Source: Streptomyces sp. MH60 (GTDB lineage: Bacteria; Actinomycetota; Actinomycetes; Streptomycetales; Streptomycetaceae). From it: DNA of 64,000 nt. Positions 52,405-61,173 of this stretch are shown here, in pieces. The DNA is taken from contig NZ_MULI01000022.1 of NCBI RefSeq assembly GCF_002939385.1, positions 33,091 through 97,090 on the forward strand, read 5' to 3'. Under the pieces are notes generated by a model. That model had not been told where the DNA came from. It was given only the letters and a program-made list of their open reading frames with translations, and did not search any database. A program made the position numbers and the translations under genes. The first letter of the stretch is position 1. Every line of letters starts with the position of its first letter.

Positions 52405-52847
52405 CGCCAGTCCTCGTCGGTGCGCGTCGCCTCCTCGGCGGCCTGGAGCTTCGCGTGCTCCTCCGCCTTGCCGCGGGTCTCCTTGGCGTCTGCGGGCAGC
52501 TCCAGCTCGGGGCAGTCCTTCCACAGCCGCTCCAGGGCGTAGAAGACGCGCTCCTCGCTGTGCTGGACGTGGACGACGATGTCGACGTAGTCGAGCAGGA
52601 CCCAGCGGGCCTCGCGGTCACCCTCGCGGCGCACCGGCTTGGCGCCGAGCTCCTTGTTCAGCCGCTCCTCGATCTCGTCGACGATCGACTTGACCTGGCG
52701 GTCGTTGGGCGCGGAGGCCAGCAGGAAGGCATCCGTGATCGACAGCACGTCGCTGACGTCGTAGGCGATGATGTCGTGCGCGAGCTTGTCGGCCGCCGCC
52801 TGGGCGGCGGCGTTGATGAGTTCGATGGAGCGGTCGGTCGCGGTCAC
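52401..52847 (-). CDS. rsfS: Ribosomal silencing factor RsfS
   Basis: A 148-aa protein that binds ribosomal protein L14 and blocks subunit joining during starvation. Seen: DVSDVLSITDAFLLASAPNDRQ, and DYVDIVVHVQHSEERVFYALERLW, the family core. GTG 52847 has only a weak SD. It follows the LCP gene by 91 bp and overlaps the phosphatase gene. Confidence 0.95.
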   Translation of the reverse strand: MTATDRSIELINAAAQAAADKLAHDIIAYDVSDVLSITDAFLLASAPNDRQVKSIVDEIEERLNKELGAKPVRREGDREARWVLLDYVDIVVHVQHSEERVFYALERLWKDCPELELPADAKETRGKAEEHAKLQAAEEATRTDEDWR

Positions 52848-52938
52848 TGCCTGGCTTTCGGGTCGGCGGTCGGTTGACCTCAAGGGTCTCACGACCGCCG
52901 ACACCGGCCCACGCGACGAGCGCCCGCCCGCGTTCCCC

Positions 52939-54723
52939 CTACGACGCCGGCTTGTAGTCCTGGCCGAGCACCACCGAGACCCGCGCGTTCGCGGAGACCT
53001 TCCCCTGGGAGACGGCGTCGGCGGGCAGGCCCAGGGTCTTGGCGACCTGGACGGCGTTCTCCTTGTCGGCGGCCTGCGCGTAGACGACCTCCGACGTGGC
53101 CTCGGTGCCGGAGGCGGTGCCGCCCGACACGAAGGTGAAGCCGCCGTTGACGAGGACGACGCGGGCCTTGCCGGTGCGGTCCTCCTCGCCGGTGGCGTTG
53201 CGGACGGAGACGCTGACGGCCGCGTCCTTGTCGGGGCTCTTGGCGGTGCCGCCGAGGACGTCCTTGACGACGCTGTCACTGGCCTCGGCGCTGAGCCCGC
53301 CGTCGTCCTGGACGGGCAGCAGCGCGGTCTTGAAGTCGCCGCCCTTGGCCCGGTCGGAGAGCCCGGCGAGGAAGGTGCCGAGGTCCTTCTCGGTCAGCGG
53401 CGGGTCGAGGATCATCCCCATGGTCTGGACGGTGGTCGTCGCGGCCTGCGGGTCGGAGGACAGCTTGCGCAGCACCCCCTGCATGACCTGCCCGAACCGC
53501 TGCAGCTGGGCGTTCGCGTCCTCGCCCTTGGCGCTGTAGGTGGCGTAGGCGACGGCCATCTTGCCGCTGAGGGTCTGGCCCTCGCCCTTGTGCACGAGGG
53601 TCGCGGCGCCCTTGCCCTTGCCCTTGGACTCCGGGTCGGGGACGTCGGCGTCGGTGTCGACGTCGACGTTGCCGACCAGGTCGACGAGGATCTGGAGGTA
53701 GGGCGTGTCCAGCCGCCAGGTGCCCTCGATGTCGGTGCCGAGGGCGGAGTCGAGGGCGGTGCGGGTCGCGTCGGGGCCCTCGTCGCCGACGGACTTGGCG
53801 AGCGAGGTGGTGCTGCCGTCGTCGCCGGTCAGGGCGAGCGCGTTGGGCACCAGCACGGCGGTGCCCTGCTTGGTGGTGGTGTTGTTCACGAGCAGCGCGG
53901 TGGAGGTGCCGCCACCCTTGGTGTCGTGCAGGTGGACGGCGATCACGTCGCGCTTCTGGGCGCCCGTCGTCGTCGCGGCGCCGGTCTTGTCGTCGGAGGA
54001 GGACAGTCCGGGCAGCTTCCCGGCGTACCAGAGGTAGCCGACGCCGCCGACCGCGACCAGCGCCAGGACGACGACCAGGGCGACGACGCGCGAGCGGGCG
54101 CGCCGCCGGGCCTCCTCGCGGCGTTCGGTGCGGTTCTCCGTGAACTTCATCCAGTCGATGACGTCCTCGGAGTCGCCGGCCGGCTCCTCGACGAAGGCGA
54201 ACTGCTCGGTGCGGTAGTCACCGCCGGGTTCGGCCGCCTCGCGGTGGTCCGTGCGCTCCCGCTCCTCGGACGGGCCGGCCTGCTGCGGGATGTGGGCGGT
54301 CTGCTCGGCGACCCGGGGCTGCGGCCCGCTGGTCGCGGCCTGCCCGTACGGGTCGTACTGCTGCGGGGCCGGGGCGCCCCCGTGCGGTCCGGAGGGGTGG
54401 CCGCCGTAGCCGCCGTAGTCGGGCGCGGGCGGCTGGGCCGGCTGCTGGCCGGTGTCGTAGCCACCCTGGGAGCCGTAGGGGTCGTAGGGCTGCTGGACGG
54501 GCTGCTGGGTGCCCGTGGCGTACGGGTCGTAGCCGTAGCCCTGCTGCCCGTACTGCTGCTGCGCGTACGGGTCGTACTGCTGCTGGTGGCCGGGCTGGGC
54601 GTGGCCCTGCCCCTGTCCCTGCCCTTGCCCCTGGGCCTGGCGGTACACGGGGCGGCCGTACTCGTCGTAGCCGACGAGTTCGTACTGGTCGTCGCCGTAT
54701 CCCGCGTCGTATCCGTCGTTCAC
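52939..54723 (-). CDS. LCP-family-like protein with LytR C-terminal domain, degenerate active site
   Basis: A 594-aa membrane protein. About 170 N-terminal cytoplasmic residues are Gly/Gln/Tyr/Pro-rich (QAQGQGQGQGQGH; repeated YDPY). A membrane helix follows (RVVALVVVLALVAVGGVGYL, about 215-235), then an LCP-like domain (about 255-440), then LytR_C (about 495-590). The LCP arginines needed for phosphotransfer are absent: LVPNALAL replaces the usual PRD loop and YATYSAKGEDANAQLQRF replaces the YxRxR...R helix. It may bind a lipid without catalysis. GTG 54723 has AGGGG 5 bases upstream. It lies between nadD and rsfS. Confidence 0.82.
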   Translation of the reverse strand: MNDGYDAGYGDDQYELVGYDEYGRPVYRQAQGQGQGQGQGHAQPGHQQQYDPYAQQQYGQQGYGYDPYATGTQQPVQQPYDPYGSQGGYDTGQQPAQPPAPDYGGYGGHPSGPHGGAPAPQQYDPYGQAATSGPQPRVAEQTAHIPQQAGPSEERERTDHREAAEPGGDYRTEQFAFVEEPAGDSEDVIDWMKFTENRTERREEARRRARSRVVALVVVLALVAVGGVGYLWYAGKLPGLSSSDDKTGAATTTGAQKRDVIAVHLHDTKGGGTSTALLVNNTTTKQGTAVLVPNALALTGDDGSTTSLAKSVGDEGPDATRTALDSALGTDIEGTWRLDTPYLQILVDLVGNVDVDTDADVPDPESKGKGKGAATLVHKGEGQTLSGKMAVAYATYSAKGEDANAQLQRFGQVMQGVLRKLSSDPQAATTTVQTMGMILDPPLTEKDLGTFLAGLSDRAKGGDFKTALLPVQDDGGLSAEASDSVVKDVLGGTAKSPDKDAAVSVSVRNATGEEDRTGKARVVLVNGGFTFVSGGTASGTEATSEVVYAQAADKENAVQVAKTLGLPADAVSQGKVSANARVSVVLGQDYKPAS

Positions 54724-54739
54724 CGGTGCCCCTCTCGGC

Positions 54740-55444
54740 TCACTCGCCGCGGTACAGGTGGCGTTTGTCGATATAGCGCACGACTCCGTCGGGCACCAGG
54801 TACCAGACGGGATCGCCCTTGGCGACTCTCGCACGGCAGTCCGTGGAGGAGATGGCGAGGGCGGGCACCTCGACGAGCGAGACGCCGCCCTTGGGGAGTC
54901 CGGCGTCCGTGAGGGTGTGGCCGGGCCGGGTGACGCCGATGAAGTGGGCGAGGGAGAACAGTTCCTCGCTGTCGCGCCAGGTGAGGATCTGGGCGAGGGC
55001 GTCGGCCCCGGTGATGAAGAACAGGTCCGCGTCCGGGTTGAGGGCGCGCAGGTCGCGCAGGGTGTCGACGGTGTAGGTGGGGCCGCCGCGGTCGATGTCG
55101 ATGCGGCTGACGGAGAACTGCGGGTTCTCGACGGTCGCGACGACCGTCATCAGATAGCGGTCCTCGGCCGCGGAGACCGCGCGGTGGCTCTTCTGCCACG
55201 GCTGCCCGGTGGGTACGAACACCACCTCGTCGAGCTGGAACTGCGCGGCGACCTCGCTGGCGGCCACGAGGTGGCCGTGGTGGATCGGGTCGAAGGTGCC
55301 GCCCATGACGCCCAGGCGTCGCTTGCCCGGCGACGGGCCGCCGCCCGGACCGTTGACCGGGCCGGTGGCGCGGGCGGGCACCGCGTTCTGCGTGCCGCGC
55401 TCCGGCGCGTGCGCCGGGCCGGTAGGCGTGTCGTGCTCTCCCAT
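54740..55444 (-). CDS. nadD: Nicotinate-nucleotide adenylyltransferase
   Basis: A 234-aa NAD-synthesis enzyme that joins nicotinate mononucleotide and ATP. Seen: GGTFDPIHHGHL (nucleotide-binding), WQKSH, TYTVDTLRDL, and ISSTDCRAR near the C-terminus. ATG 55444 is used. The first ~40 residues are extra and low-complexity, as in other streptomycete NadD proteins. The LCP gene starts 16 bp downstream. Confidence 0.95.
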   Translation of the reverse strand: MGEHDTPTGPAHAPERGTQNAVPARATGPVNGPGGGPSPGKRRLGVMGGTFDPIHHGHLVAASEVAAQFQLDEVVFVPTGQPWQKSHRAVSAAEDRYLMTVVATVENPQFSVSRIDIDRGGPTYTVDTLRDLRALNPDADLFFITGADALAQILTWRDSEELFSLAHFIGVTRPGHTLTDAGLPKGGVSLVEVPALAISSTDCRARVAKGDPVWYLVPDGVVRYIDKRHLYRGE

Positions 55445-55503
55445 GCGAGCAGACCCTACCGGCCCGCCCGGATCGATCCGGTCGCGCCCACTGGGCCGCG
55501 GGC

Positions 55504-55671
55504 TCAGCGGTCGCGGTTGAACCGGGTGGTGATCCACAGCAGGAGCAGCAGGATGACGAATGCGCCGATGCCGGTGACGTAAGGGCTGAGGCTCTCGTGG
55601 TTGCCGCCGTGCTCCTCGCCGCCCTCGGCGGCGAGGGTGACGAACTGGGCGGCGCTGAGGGGAAGGCTCAT
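55504..55671 (-). CDS. 55-aa single-pass membrane protein
   Basis: Small ORF: MSLPLSAAQFVTLAAEGGEE at the start, one hydrophobic helix (YVTGIGAFVILLLLLWITT), and a basic end (RFNRDR). The topology should be N-out/C-in. It lies 59 bp upstream of nadD on the same strand. No family recognised. Confidence 0.7.
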   Translation of the reverse strand: MSLPLSAAQFVTLAAEGGEEHGGNHESLSPYVTGIGAFVILLLLLWITTRFNRDR

Positions 55672-55813
55672 CTTCGGCAGGACCTATCCGGTGTGGGCGG
55701 GACTGGACGTCCGCTCATCGTATGCGGGCGCCCCGCGGACGATCACGCCGACTCCGCCGTTGGGGACGGGCCACGACCGGGTGCGGCGGCTCCGGGGGAA
55801 CCTTCGGATCTCC

Positions 55814-55975
55814 TCAGTCGTCCTTCTGCTTGTACCCCCGCAGCAGGAACCACGCGGTCAGCACACAGCCCACCACCATGACGATCAGGACGATCCGGAG
55901 CAGATTCCCCGGCCCCTGCTGCTCTGCGGCGGTCGCGGCCCCGGCGAGCCAGTCGGGGTGGGGGATGTGCTGCAT
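55814..55975 (-). CDS. 53-aa single-pass membrane protein
   Basis: Small ORF with a good SD (GGAG 8 bases before ATG 55975). It begins MQHIPHPDWLAGAATAAEQQ, has one hydrophobic helix (LLRIVLIVMVVGCVLTAWFLL) and a charged end (RGYKQKDD). Same layout as the 55-aa protein downstream. Probably first gene of the nadD unit. No family recognised. Confidence 0.7.
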   Translation of the reverse strand: MQHIPHPDWLAGAATAAEQQGPGNLLRIVLIVMVVGCVLTAWFLLRGYKQKDD

Positions 55976-56116
55976 GGTGTGGACTCCTTAGACGTACTGC
56001 CCGTCCACGGTATCTCCGCCTAGGCTGGGCCCGGCTCGGGGGGCGCAAAGGGCCGCACAAGGGTTCGCAAAAACCATACGTACGTCCAGGTCACACATAC
56101 GCGCATGGGGGAAGAG

Positions 56117-57289
56117 ATGTCCGACGGCCAGCACAACGGTCACGAGCACGTGCCGAGCAGGCAGCGCAGGCGCTTCCCCGCCATCTCCTCGCGCGCGTAC
56201 GAGCATCCGGCCGACCGCAGCGCCCTGGTGGCGCTGCGCAGGCTGAGCGGCTTCGACACGGTCTTCAAGGCGCTCAGCGGCCTGCTTCCCGAGCGGAGCC
56301 TCAGGCTGCTGTTCCTGTCCGACTCGGTGCGCGTCTCGGACCGGCAGTTCGCCCACCTGAACGTCATGCTGCGCGACGCCTGCTACATCCTGGACCTGGA
56401 GAAGGTCCCGCCGATGTACGTCAACCAGGACCCGACGCCGAACGCGATGTGCATCGGCCTGGACGAGCCGATCATCGTCGTCACCACCGGCCTGGTCGAG
56501 CTGCTCGACGAGGAGGAGATGCGCGCGGTCGTCGGGCACGAGGTGGGGCACGCCCTGTCCGGGCACGCGGTCTACCGCACCATCCTGCTCTTCCTGACCT
56601 CCCTCGCCGTCCGGGTCGCCTGGATCCCGCTGGGGAACGTGGCGATCATGGCGATCGTGACGGCGCTGCGCGAGTGGTTCCGCAAGTCGGAGCTGTCCGC
56701 CGACCGCGCGGGACTGCTGGTCGGCCAGGACCCGCAGGCGTCCATGCGGGGCCTGATGAAGATCGCGGGCGGCAACCACCTGCACGAGATGAACGTGGAC
56801 GCGTTCCTGGAGCAGGCCGAGGAGTACGAGGCGGGCGGCGACCTGCGCGACTCGGTGCTGAAGATCCTGAACGTGCTGCCCCGCTCGCACCCGTTCACCA
56901 CGGTGCGGGCCGCCGAGCTGAAGAAGTGGGCGGCCTCCCGGGACTACCAGCGGATCATGGACGGCCACTACCCGCGGCGGGACGAGGACAAGGACACCTC
57001 GGTGCGGGACTCCTTCCGGGAGTCGGCGTCCCACTACGCCACGCATGTGCGCAGCTCCAAGGACCCGCTGATGAAGCTGGTCAACGACATCGCGGGCGGC
57101 GCCGGTGACCTCGGTGACCGGATGCGCCGGGGCTTCGGCGGCTTCACGGGCTCCCAGCCGAGGCCGTCCGAGGACGGGGGCGGGCCGGCGGACGGACCCG
57201 GTTCCGACACGCCCGGCGAGGGGCCCGGGGGCAGCGGTGGCGGCGGCCCGGAGTCTCCGCGGGACGGCTCACCGCGCGACGGCGCCTGA
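56117..57289 (+). CDS. M48-family zinc metalloprotease
   Basis: A 390-aa membrane protease of the HtpX/Ste24 type. Zinc motif VVGHEVGHALSGH is at about residue 140, followed by hydrophobic segments (ILLFLTSLAVRVAWIPLGNVAIMAIV), with the third zinc ligand in the SELSADRAGL helix. The C-terminal ~55 residues are Gly/Pro-rich. ATG 56117 is preferred to ATG 56105 because GGGGGA precedes it. It likely degrades damaged membrane proteins. Confidence 0.9.
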   Translation: MSDGQHNGHEHVPSRQRRRFPAISSRAYEHPADRSALVALRRLSGFDTVFKALSGLLPERSLRLLFLSDSVRVSDRQFAHLNVMLRDACYILDLEKVPPMYVNQDPTPNAMCIGLDEPIIVVTTGLVELLDEEEMRAVVGHEVGHALSGHAVYRTILLFLTSLAVRVAWIPLGNVAIMAIVTALREWFRKSELSADRAGLLVGQDPQASMRGLMKIAGGNHLHEMNVDAFLEQAEEYEAGGDLRDSVLKILNVLPRSHPFTTVRAAELKKWAASRDYQRIMDGHYPRRDEDKDTSVRDSFRESASHYATHVRSSKDPLMKLVNDIAGGAGDLGDRMRRGFGGFTGSQPRPSEDGGGPADGPGSDTPGEGPGGSGGGGPESPRDGSPRDGA

Positions 57290-57302
57290 CCTTCCGCCCC
57301 GC

Positions 57303-58373
57303 TCAGACCTTCGGCTGGGCGTTCGTCGCGAGGCTGCCGCACAGGGCCGTTGCGTCGTCCGACGTGTACGGGTCGGTGCCGGCCGGGACGCCGGCCCCGG
57401 CCCGCCGGCCGGCCAGCAGGGGGCGGAGGTGGTTCGCCGAGTCGTCGGCGCAGGACAGCGGTCCGGCCTGGACGTAGGAGGCGACGAGCCGGGTCTGGTG
57501 CAGCCGCAGGTCGTCCCGGTCGAAGCGGAAGCGCAGCTCGCGCCGGACGGTGAACAGCGACGCCTCGGCCCGGGCGTCGTCGGCGGGCCGCAGCGCGTAC
57601 ACCATGGTGTGGTCGGCGGTGACCTCCAGCGTGGACCCGTCGCTCTCCACGGCGCGCAGGCTGCCGTCCACCCGGATCGCGGGGTCGGCCAGCTCGGCCC
57701 GGGCCGGGTCGAAGCGGATCAGCCACCCGGTGGGGGCGTGCCGGCCGTCCGGGGCGGGTTTCTCGAAGCTCTCGTCGAACTGGTGGAGCTGGTCCGGCTC
57801 CAGCAGCACCCGCACCGAGCGGACGTCACCGCCGCCGAGCACGTCCGGGTCGAGCGCCGAGCGGACGATGTAGTTCTTCGCGGTGGTGAGCGCGTTGAAC
57901 ACCTGGTCCTCGGAGAAGTGCGCCGTGCGCCGGGCCCCCGGCAGCGGGATGCCCTGGGCCGCGGTCCTGAAGTGCGCGGCGGGGCTGTGCGCGTACAGGA
58001 ACGCGGTGTCGTCGGCGCCGGGCACCCGGTCCCGGGGGGCGAGCGGGACGACGGTCATCCGCACCGGCTCGGCGGCCCGCTGCCCGGAGGCGCTCTGGTA
58101 GGGGTGCCGTACGCCCATGTATATGGCGGTGCCGAAGGCGACGGCGATCAGCAGGACGAGGATCAGCGCCTGCCGGGACAGTCCGGCCCGGCGCAGGGGC
58201 GGCCGGCGGCGCACCGCGGGCGCGTGGTCGGTGATGCGCTCCTGGGCGGAGAACTCCTGGAGCCGGGCAGCGCGCACGAACGATTCGTCGAAGACGACGG
58301 ATCGGTACTCGTCCTCCCCGCCTCCGGGACCGCCCTCGGGCGTCCCTCCGGGCGGACCGCCAAGCCCTGCCAT
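57303..58373 (-). CDS. Membrane protein with N-terminal SVVFDExFVRAA motif (356 aa)
   Basis: A 356-aa protein. The cytoplasmic N-terminus carries EYRSVVFDESFVRAARLQEF, followed by one membrane helix (QALILVLLIAVAFGTAIYMG, about 69-88) and a ~265-residue extracytoplasmic domain with two Cys (SCADDS; ALCGSL) that may pair. It converges with the M48 gene (13-bp gap). The 189-aa neighbour shares the N-terminal motif. Function unknown. Confidence 0.75.
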   Translation of the reverse strand: MAGLGGPPGGTPEGGPGGGEDEYRSVVFDESFVRAARLQEFSAQERITDHAPAVRRRPPLRRAGLSRQALILVLLIAVAFGTAIYMGVRHPYQSASGQRAAEPVRMTVVPLAPRDRVPGADDTAFLYAHSPAAHFRTAAQGIPLPGARRTAHFSEDQVFNALTTAKNYIVRSALDPDVLGGGDVRSVRVLLEPDQLHQFDESFEKPAPDGRHAPTGWLIRFDPARAELADPAIRVDGSLRAVESDGSTLEVTADHTMVYALRPADDARAEASLFTVRRELRFRFDRDDLRLHQTRLVASYVQAGPLSCADDSANHLRPLLAGRRAGAGVPAGTDPYTSDDATALCGSLATNAQPKV

Positions 58374-58457
58374 ACCTTCAGAGTGAGTCTGCGGAAGGTC
58401 GCGTAAACGCGCTGCCGCAGGTCAAGTTGGGACAGCTTGGCGCCGCCCCGGGTCAGG

Positions 58458-59027
58458 TCAGGGGCTGCGCGGAATCACCGAGACGGCGGGCTGGGAGTAG
58501 TCCGCGGAGGCCGAGGGGGTCGCGGTGCCGCCCTGTTCCGGGCCGGTGGAGGCGGGGGGCGGCACCTGCTCCGGGCCGCCGCCGGAGGACGCGCCCCGGT
58601 AGACGGCCACGAAGGCCAGCGCGACCATGCCGATGCCCATCGCGAGCGCGAGCAGCCAGGCGACGGGGCGGTGCCAGCGGACCTGCTTGCCGTAGGCCGC
58701 GGGAGCGCCGTACGGGCGGTCGAGGAGGTCGCGGTCGTCGTCCGGGTCGTCGAGGTCGGGATCATGGCCGAAATCGCCGTATCCGTCGTCGTAGCGCTCG
58801 GCTCTGCCGCGGCCGCGGCGGGCCGCTTCCGCCTCGGTGGCCTCGGCTCGGGCCTGCGCGGCGGCCAGGAGGCGTTCGACGGCGGTCGGCTCGTGCACCG
58901 CGGCCGCCCGTACGAAGCCCTCGTCGAAGACCACGGAGGCGAACTCTTCGTCCGACACCCCGCGGTCGTGGTCGTCGTCGGGCTCCCTGCCGTCCGGGAA
59001 CGGCGTGCCCCCCACGTCCTCCGGCAC
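58458..59027 (-). CDS. Membrane protein with N-terminal SVVFDExFVRAA motif (189 aa)
   Basis: A 189-aa protein. The N-terminal EFASVVFDEGFVRAAAVHE matches the motif of the downstream 356-aa protein. An acidic Asp-rich stretch (DDGYGDFGHDPDLDDPDDDRD) follows, then one helix (PVAWLLALAMGIGMVALAFVAV, about 121-142) and a short Pro/Ser/Gly-rich outer tail. The GTG start is uncertain, since the SD is very close. 84 bp separate the two genes. Confidence 0.72.
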   Translation of the reverse strand: MPEDVGGTPFPDGREPDDDHDRGVSDEEFASVVFDEGFVRAAAVHEPTAVERLLAAAQARAEATEAEAARRGRGRAERYDDGYGDFGHDPDLDDPDDDRDLLDRPYGAPAAYGKQVRWHRPVAWLLALAMGIGMVALAFVAVYRGASSGGGPEQVPPPASTGPEQGGTATPSASADYSQPAVSVIPRSP

Positions 59028-59148
59028 GGCTCCAGAGTAGACCTGGGGGGTCGTTTTGGGCAGACGGCGGGGAAATTCATCCGGTGGGTGAGATGCCCCG
59101 ATCGGTGCTCCGCGGTGCGCCCGACGGGTGTCCGGGGCGCGCCCGCCG

Positions 59149-60435
59149 TCAGCGCCGTACGTGCCCGTCGCCGGTGACGATGTACTTCGTGCTGGTCAGC
59201 TCCGGCAGTCCCATGGGGCCGCGGGCGTGCAGCTTCTGCGTGGAGATGCCGATCTCGGCGCCGAAGCCGAACTGGCCGCCGTCGGTGAAGCGGGTGGAGG
59301 TGTTCACCGCGACGGTGGTGGAGTCGACCAGTTGGGTGAAGCGCCGGGCGGCCTGCTGCGAGGTGGTGACGATGGCCTCGGTGTGGCCGGAGGTCCACAG
59401 CCGGATGTGCTCGACGGCCCGGTCCAGGGAGTCGACGACGGCCGCCGCGATGTCGTACGACAGGTACTCGGTCTCCCAGTCCTCGGGCGTCGCCTCGACG
59501 ACGGTCGCGCCGGAGTCCTTGGCGTACGCCATGACCCGCTCGTCGGCGTGCACGGTGACCCCGGCCTCGGCGAGCGCGGCCAGTGCGCGGGGCAGGAAGT
59601 CGGCGGCGATGTCCTGGTGGACCAGGAGTGTCTCGGCGGCGTTGCAGACGCCGACGCGCTGGGCCTTGGAGTTGATCAGGATGTCGACGGCCATGTCGAG
59701 GTCGGCCTGGGCGTCGACGTAGACGTGGCAGTTGCCGGTGCCGGTCTCGATGACGGGGACGGAGGACTCCTGGACGACCGTGTTGATCAGCGAGGCGCCG
59801 CCGCGCGGGATGAGCACGTCGACCAGGCCGCGGGCCCGCATCAGCTCGCGCACGCTCTCGCGGCTCTCGCCGGGCACCAGCTGCACGGCGTCGGCGGGCA
59901 GCCCGGCCCCGCCCACGGCGTCCCGGACCACCCGGACCAGGGCGGTGTTCGACTGGTAGGCGGAGGAGGAGCCGCGCAGCAGGACCGCGTTGCCGGACTT
60001 CAGGCACAGGGCGGCGGCGTCGACCGTGACGTTGGGCCGGCCCTCGTAGATGATGCCGACCACGCCGAGCGGCACCCGGACCTGGCGCAGGTCGATGCCG
60101 TTGGGGAGGGTGGAGCCGCGCACCACCTCGCCGACCGGGTCGGGCAGCGCGACGACGTCGCGCACGTCGGAGGCGATGGCGCGGACCCGCTCCGGGGTCA
60201 GGGTGAGCCGGTCGATGATGGCCTCGCTGGTCCCGGCGGCGCGGGCCTTGGCCACGTCCTGGGCGTTGGCCTCGACGATCTCGCTCGTGCGGACCTCCAG
60301 CGCGTCCGCGACGGCGAGCAGCGCGTCGTCCTTGGCCGCCCGCGGCAGCGGCGCGAGGTCGGCCGCGGCGGACTTGGCCCGGTAGGCGGCCCGGGTGACG
60401 GGTGACATCGAGTCGTACGGCGAGAGCGTGGTCAT
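59149..60435 (-). CDS. proA: Gamma-glutamyl phosphate reductase
   Basis: A 428-aa NADPH enzyme for the second step of proline synthesis, making glutamate 5-semialdehyde. Seen: GVVGIIYEGRPNVTVDAAALC, the nucleotide-binding region, and the catalytic Cys in RVGVCNAAETLLVH. The proB gene lies upstream on the same strand, with one hypothetical gene between them. Confidence 0.96.
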   Translation of the reverse strand: MTTLSPYDSMSPVTRAAYRAKSAAADLAPLPRAAKDDALLAVADALEVRTSEIVEANAQDVAKARAAGTSEAIIDRLTLTPERVRAIASDVRDVVALPDPVGEVVRGSTLPNGIDLRQVRVPLGVVGIIYEGRPNVTVDAAALCLKSGNAVLLRGSSSAYQSNTALVRVVRDAVGGAGLPADAVQLVPGESRESVRELMRARGLVDVLIPRGGASLINTVVQESSVPVIETGTGNCHVYVDAQADLDMAVDILINSKAQRVGVCNAAETLLVHQDIAADFLPRALAALAEAGVTVHADERVMAYAKDSGATVVEATPEDWETEYLSYDIAAAVVDSLDRAVEHIRLWTSGHTEAIVTTSQQAARRFTQLVDSTTVAVNTSTRFTDGGQFGFGAEIGISTQKLHARGPMGLPELTSTKYIVTGDGHVRR

Positions 60436-60507
60436 GGGGGAAGGGTAGTGCGCGTGCTCCGGGCGCCCACCCGCCGTCCCATCCCGCGAGATGGGCCGAG
60501 GGACGGG

Positions 60508-61038
60508 TCAAAACGGGTGAACACCGACCGGTGTCGCCGGGGCGGGCCCGTACCCCGCGGCGATGCGCTGGTGGTAGGTGGCCCGGTCGATGACCTCCAG
60601 GCCGACGATCTCCCAGGGCGGCAGCCCCGCGGTCTGCCGGTGCTCGCCCCACAGGCGCAGGGCGACGGCGGCGGCGTCGTGCAGGTCGCGGGCCTCCTCC
60701 CAGTACCGGATCTCCGCGTGGTCGTCGGCGTAGCGGCTGGTCAGCAGGAAGGGGTGGTCGTGCGCGAGCTGTTCGAGCGCCCGGCGCACCTCGGTGAGCG
60801 GGGCGCGGGCGCCGGAGACGCTGAGGGTGACGTGCCACAGGCGCGGGGTGTGCTCGGGCTCCTCGCCGTGGAAGCGGTCCCCGGCCGCGACGCTGGTCAG
60901 GGCGCGCTCCTCGCCGCCCGCGCGGTTCGCGCCCCGGGCGCCGCCGGAGCGCGCGCCCGTGCCGCCGCGGGCGCCCGCGCCACCGCGGGAGGCGGTACCA
61001 CCGCGGGGCGCCGCCGTCCCAGGGCGTACTCCGCTCAC
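60508..61038 (-). CDS. Hypothetical protein between proB and proA
   Basis: A 176-aa protein. The first ~45 residues are low-complexity Gly/Arg/Ala (GGTASRGGAGARGGTGARSG), then a compact alpha/beta part (LWHVTLSVSGARAPLTEVRRALEQL; ADDHAEIRYWEEARDL). GTG 61038 is fixed by a perfect GGAGG 5 bases upstream. Domain not recognised; 72 bp upstream of proA. Confidence 0.72.
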   Translation of the reverse strand: MSGVRPGTAAPRGGTASRGGAGARGGTGARSGGARGANRAGGEERALTSVAAGDRFHGEEPEHTPRLWHVTLSVSGARAPLTEVRRALEQLAHDHPFLLTSRYADDHAEIRYWEEARDLHDAAAVALRLWGEHRQTAGLPPWEIVGLEVIDRATYHQRIAAGYGPAPATPVGVHPF

Positions 61039-61173
61039 GACGGCCTCCTTCACGCACACGGCTCGGCCCGGTGGTCGGCCGGACTTGTCCCTGGGGAAAG
61101 TTGAGCAGGCCGCGCGAGCTCGCGGGGCGGTTTTGCGGAACGTCCACCACCGATTCGGGGACGTTTCGACCCA

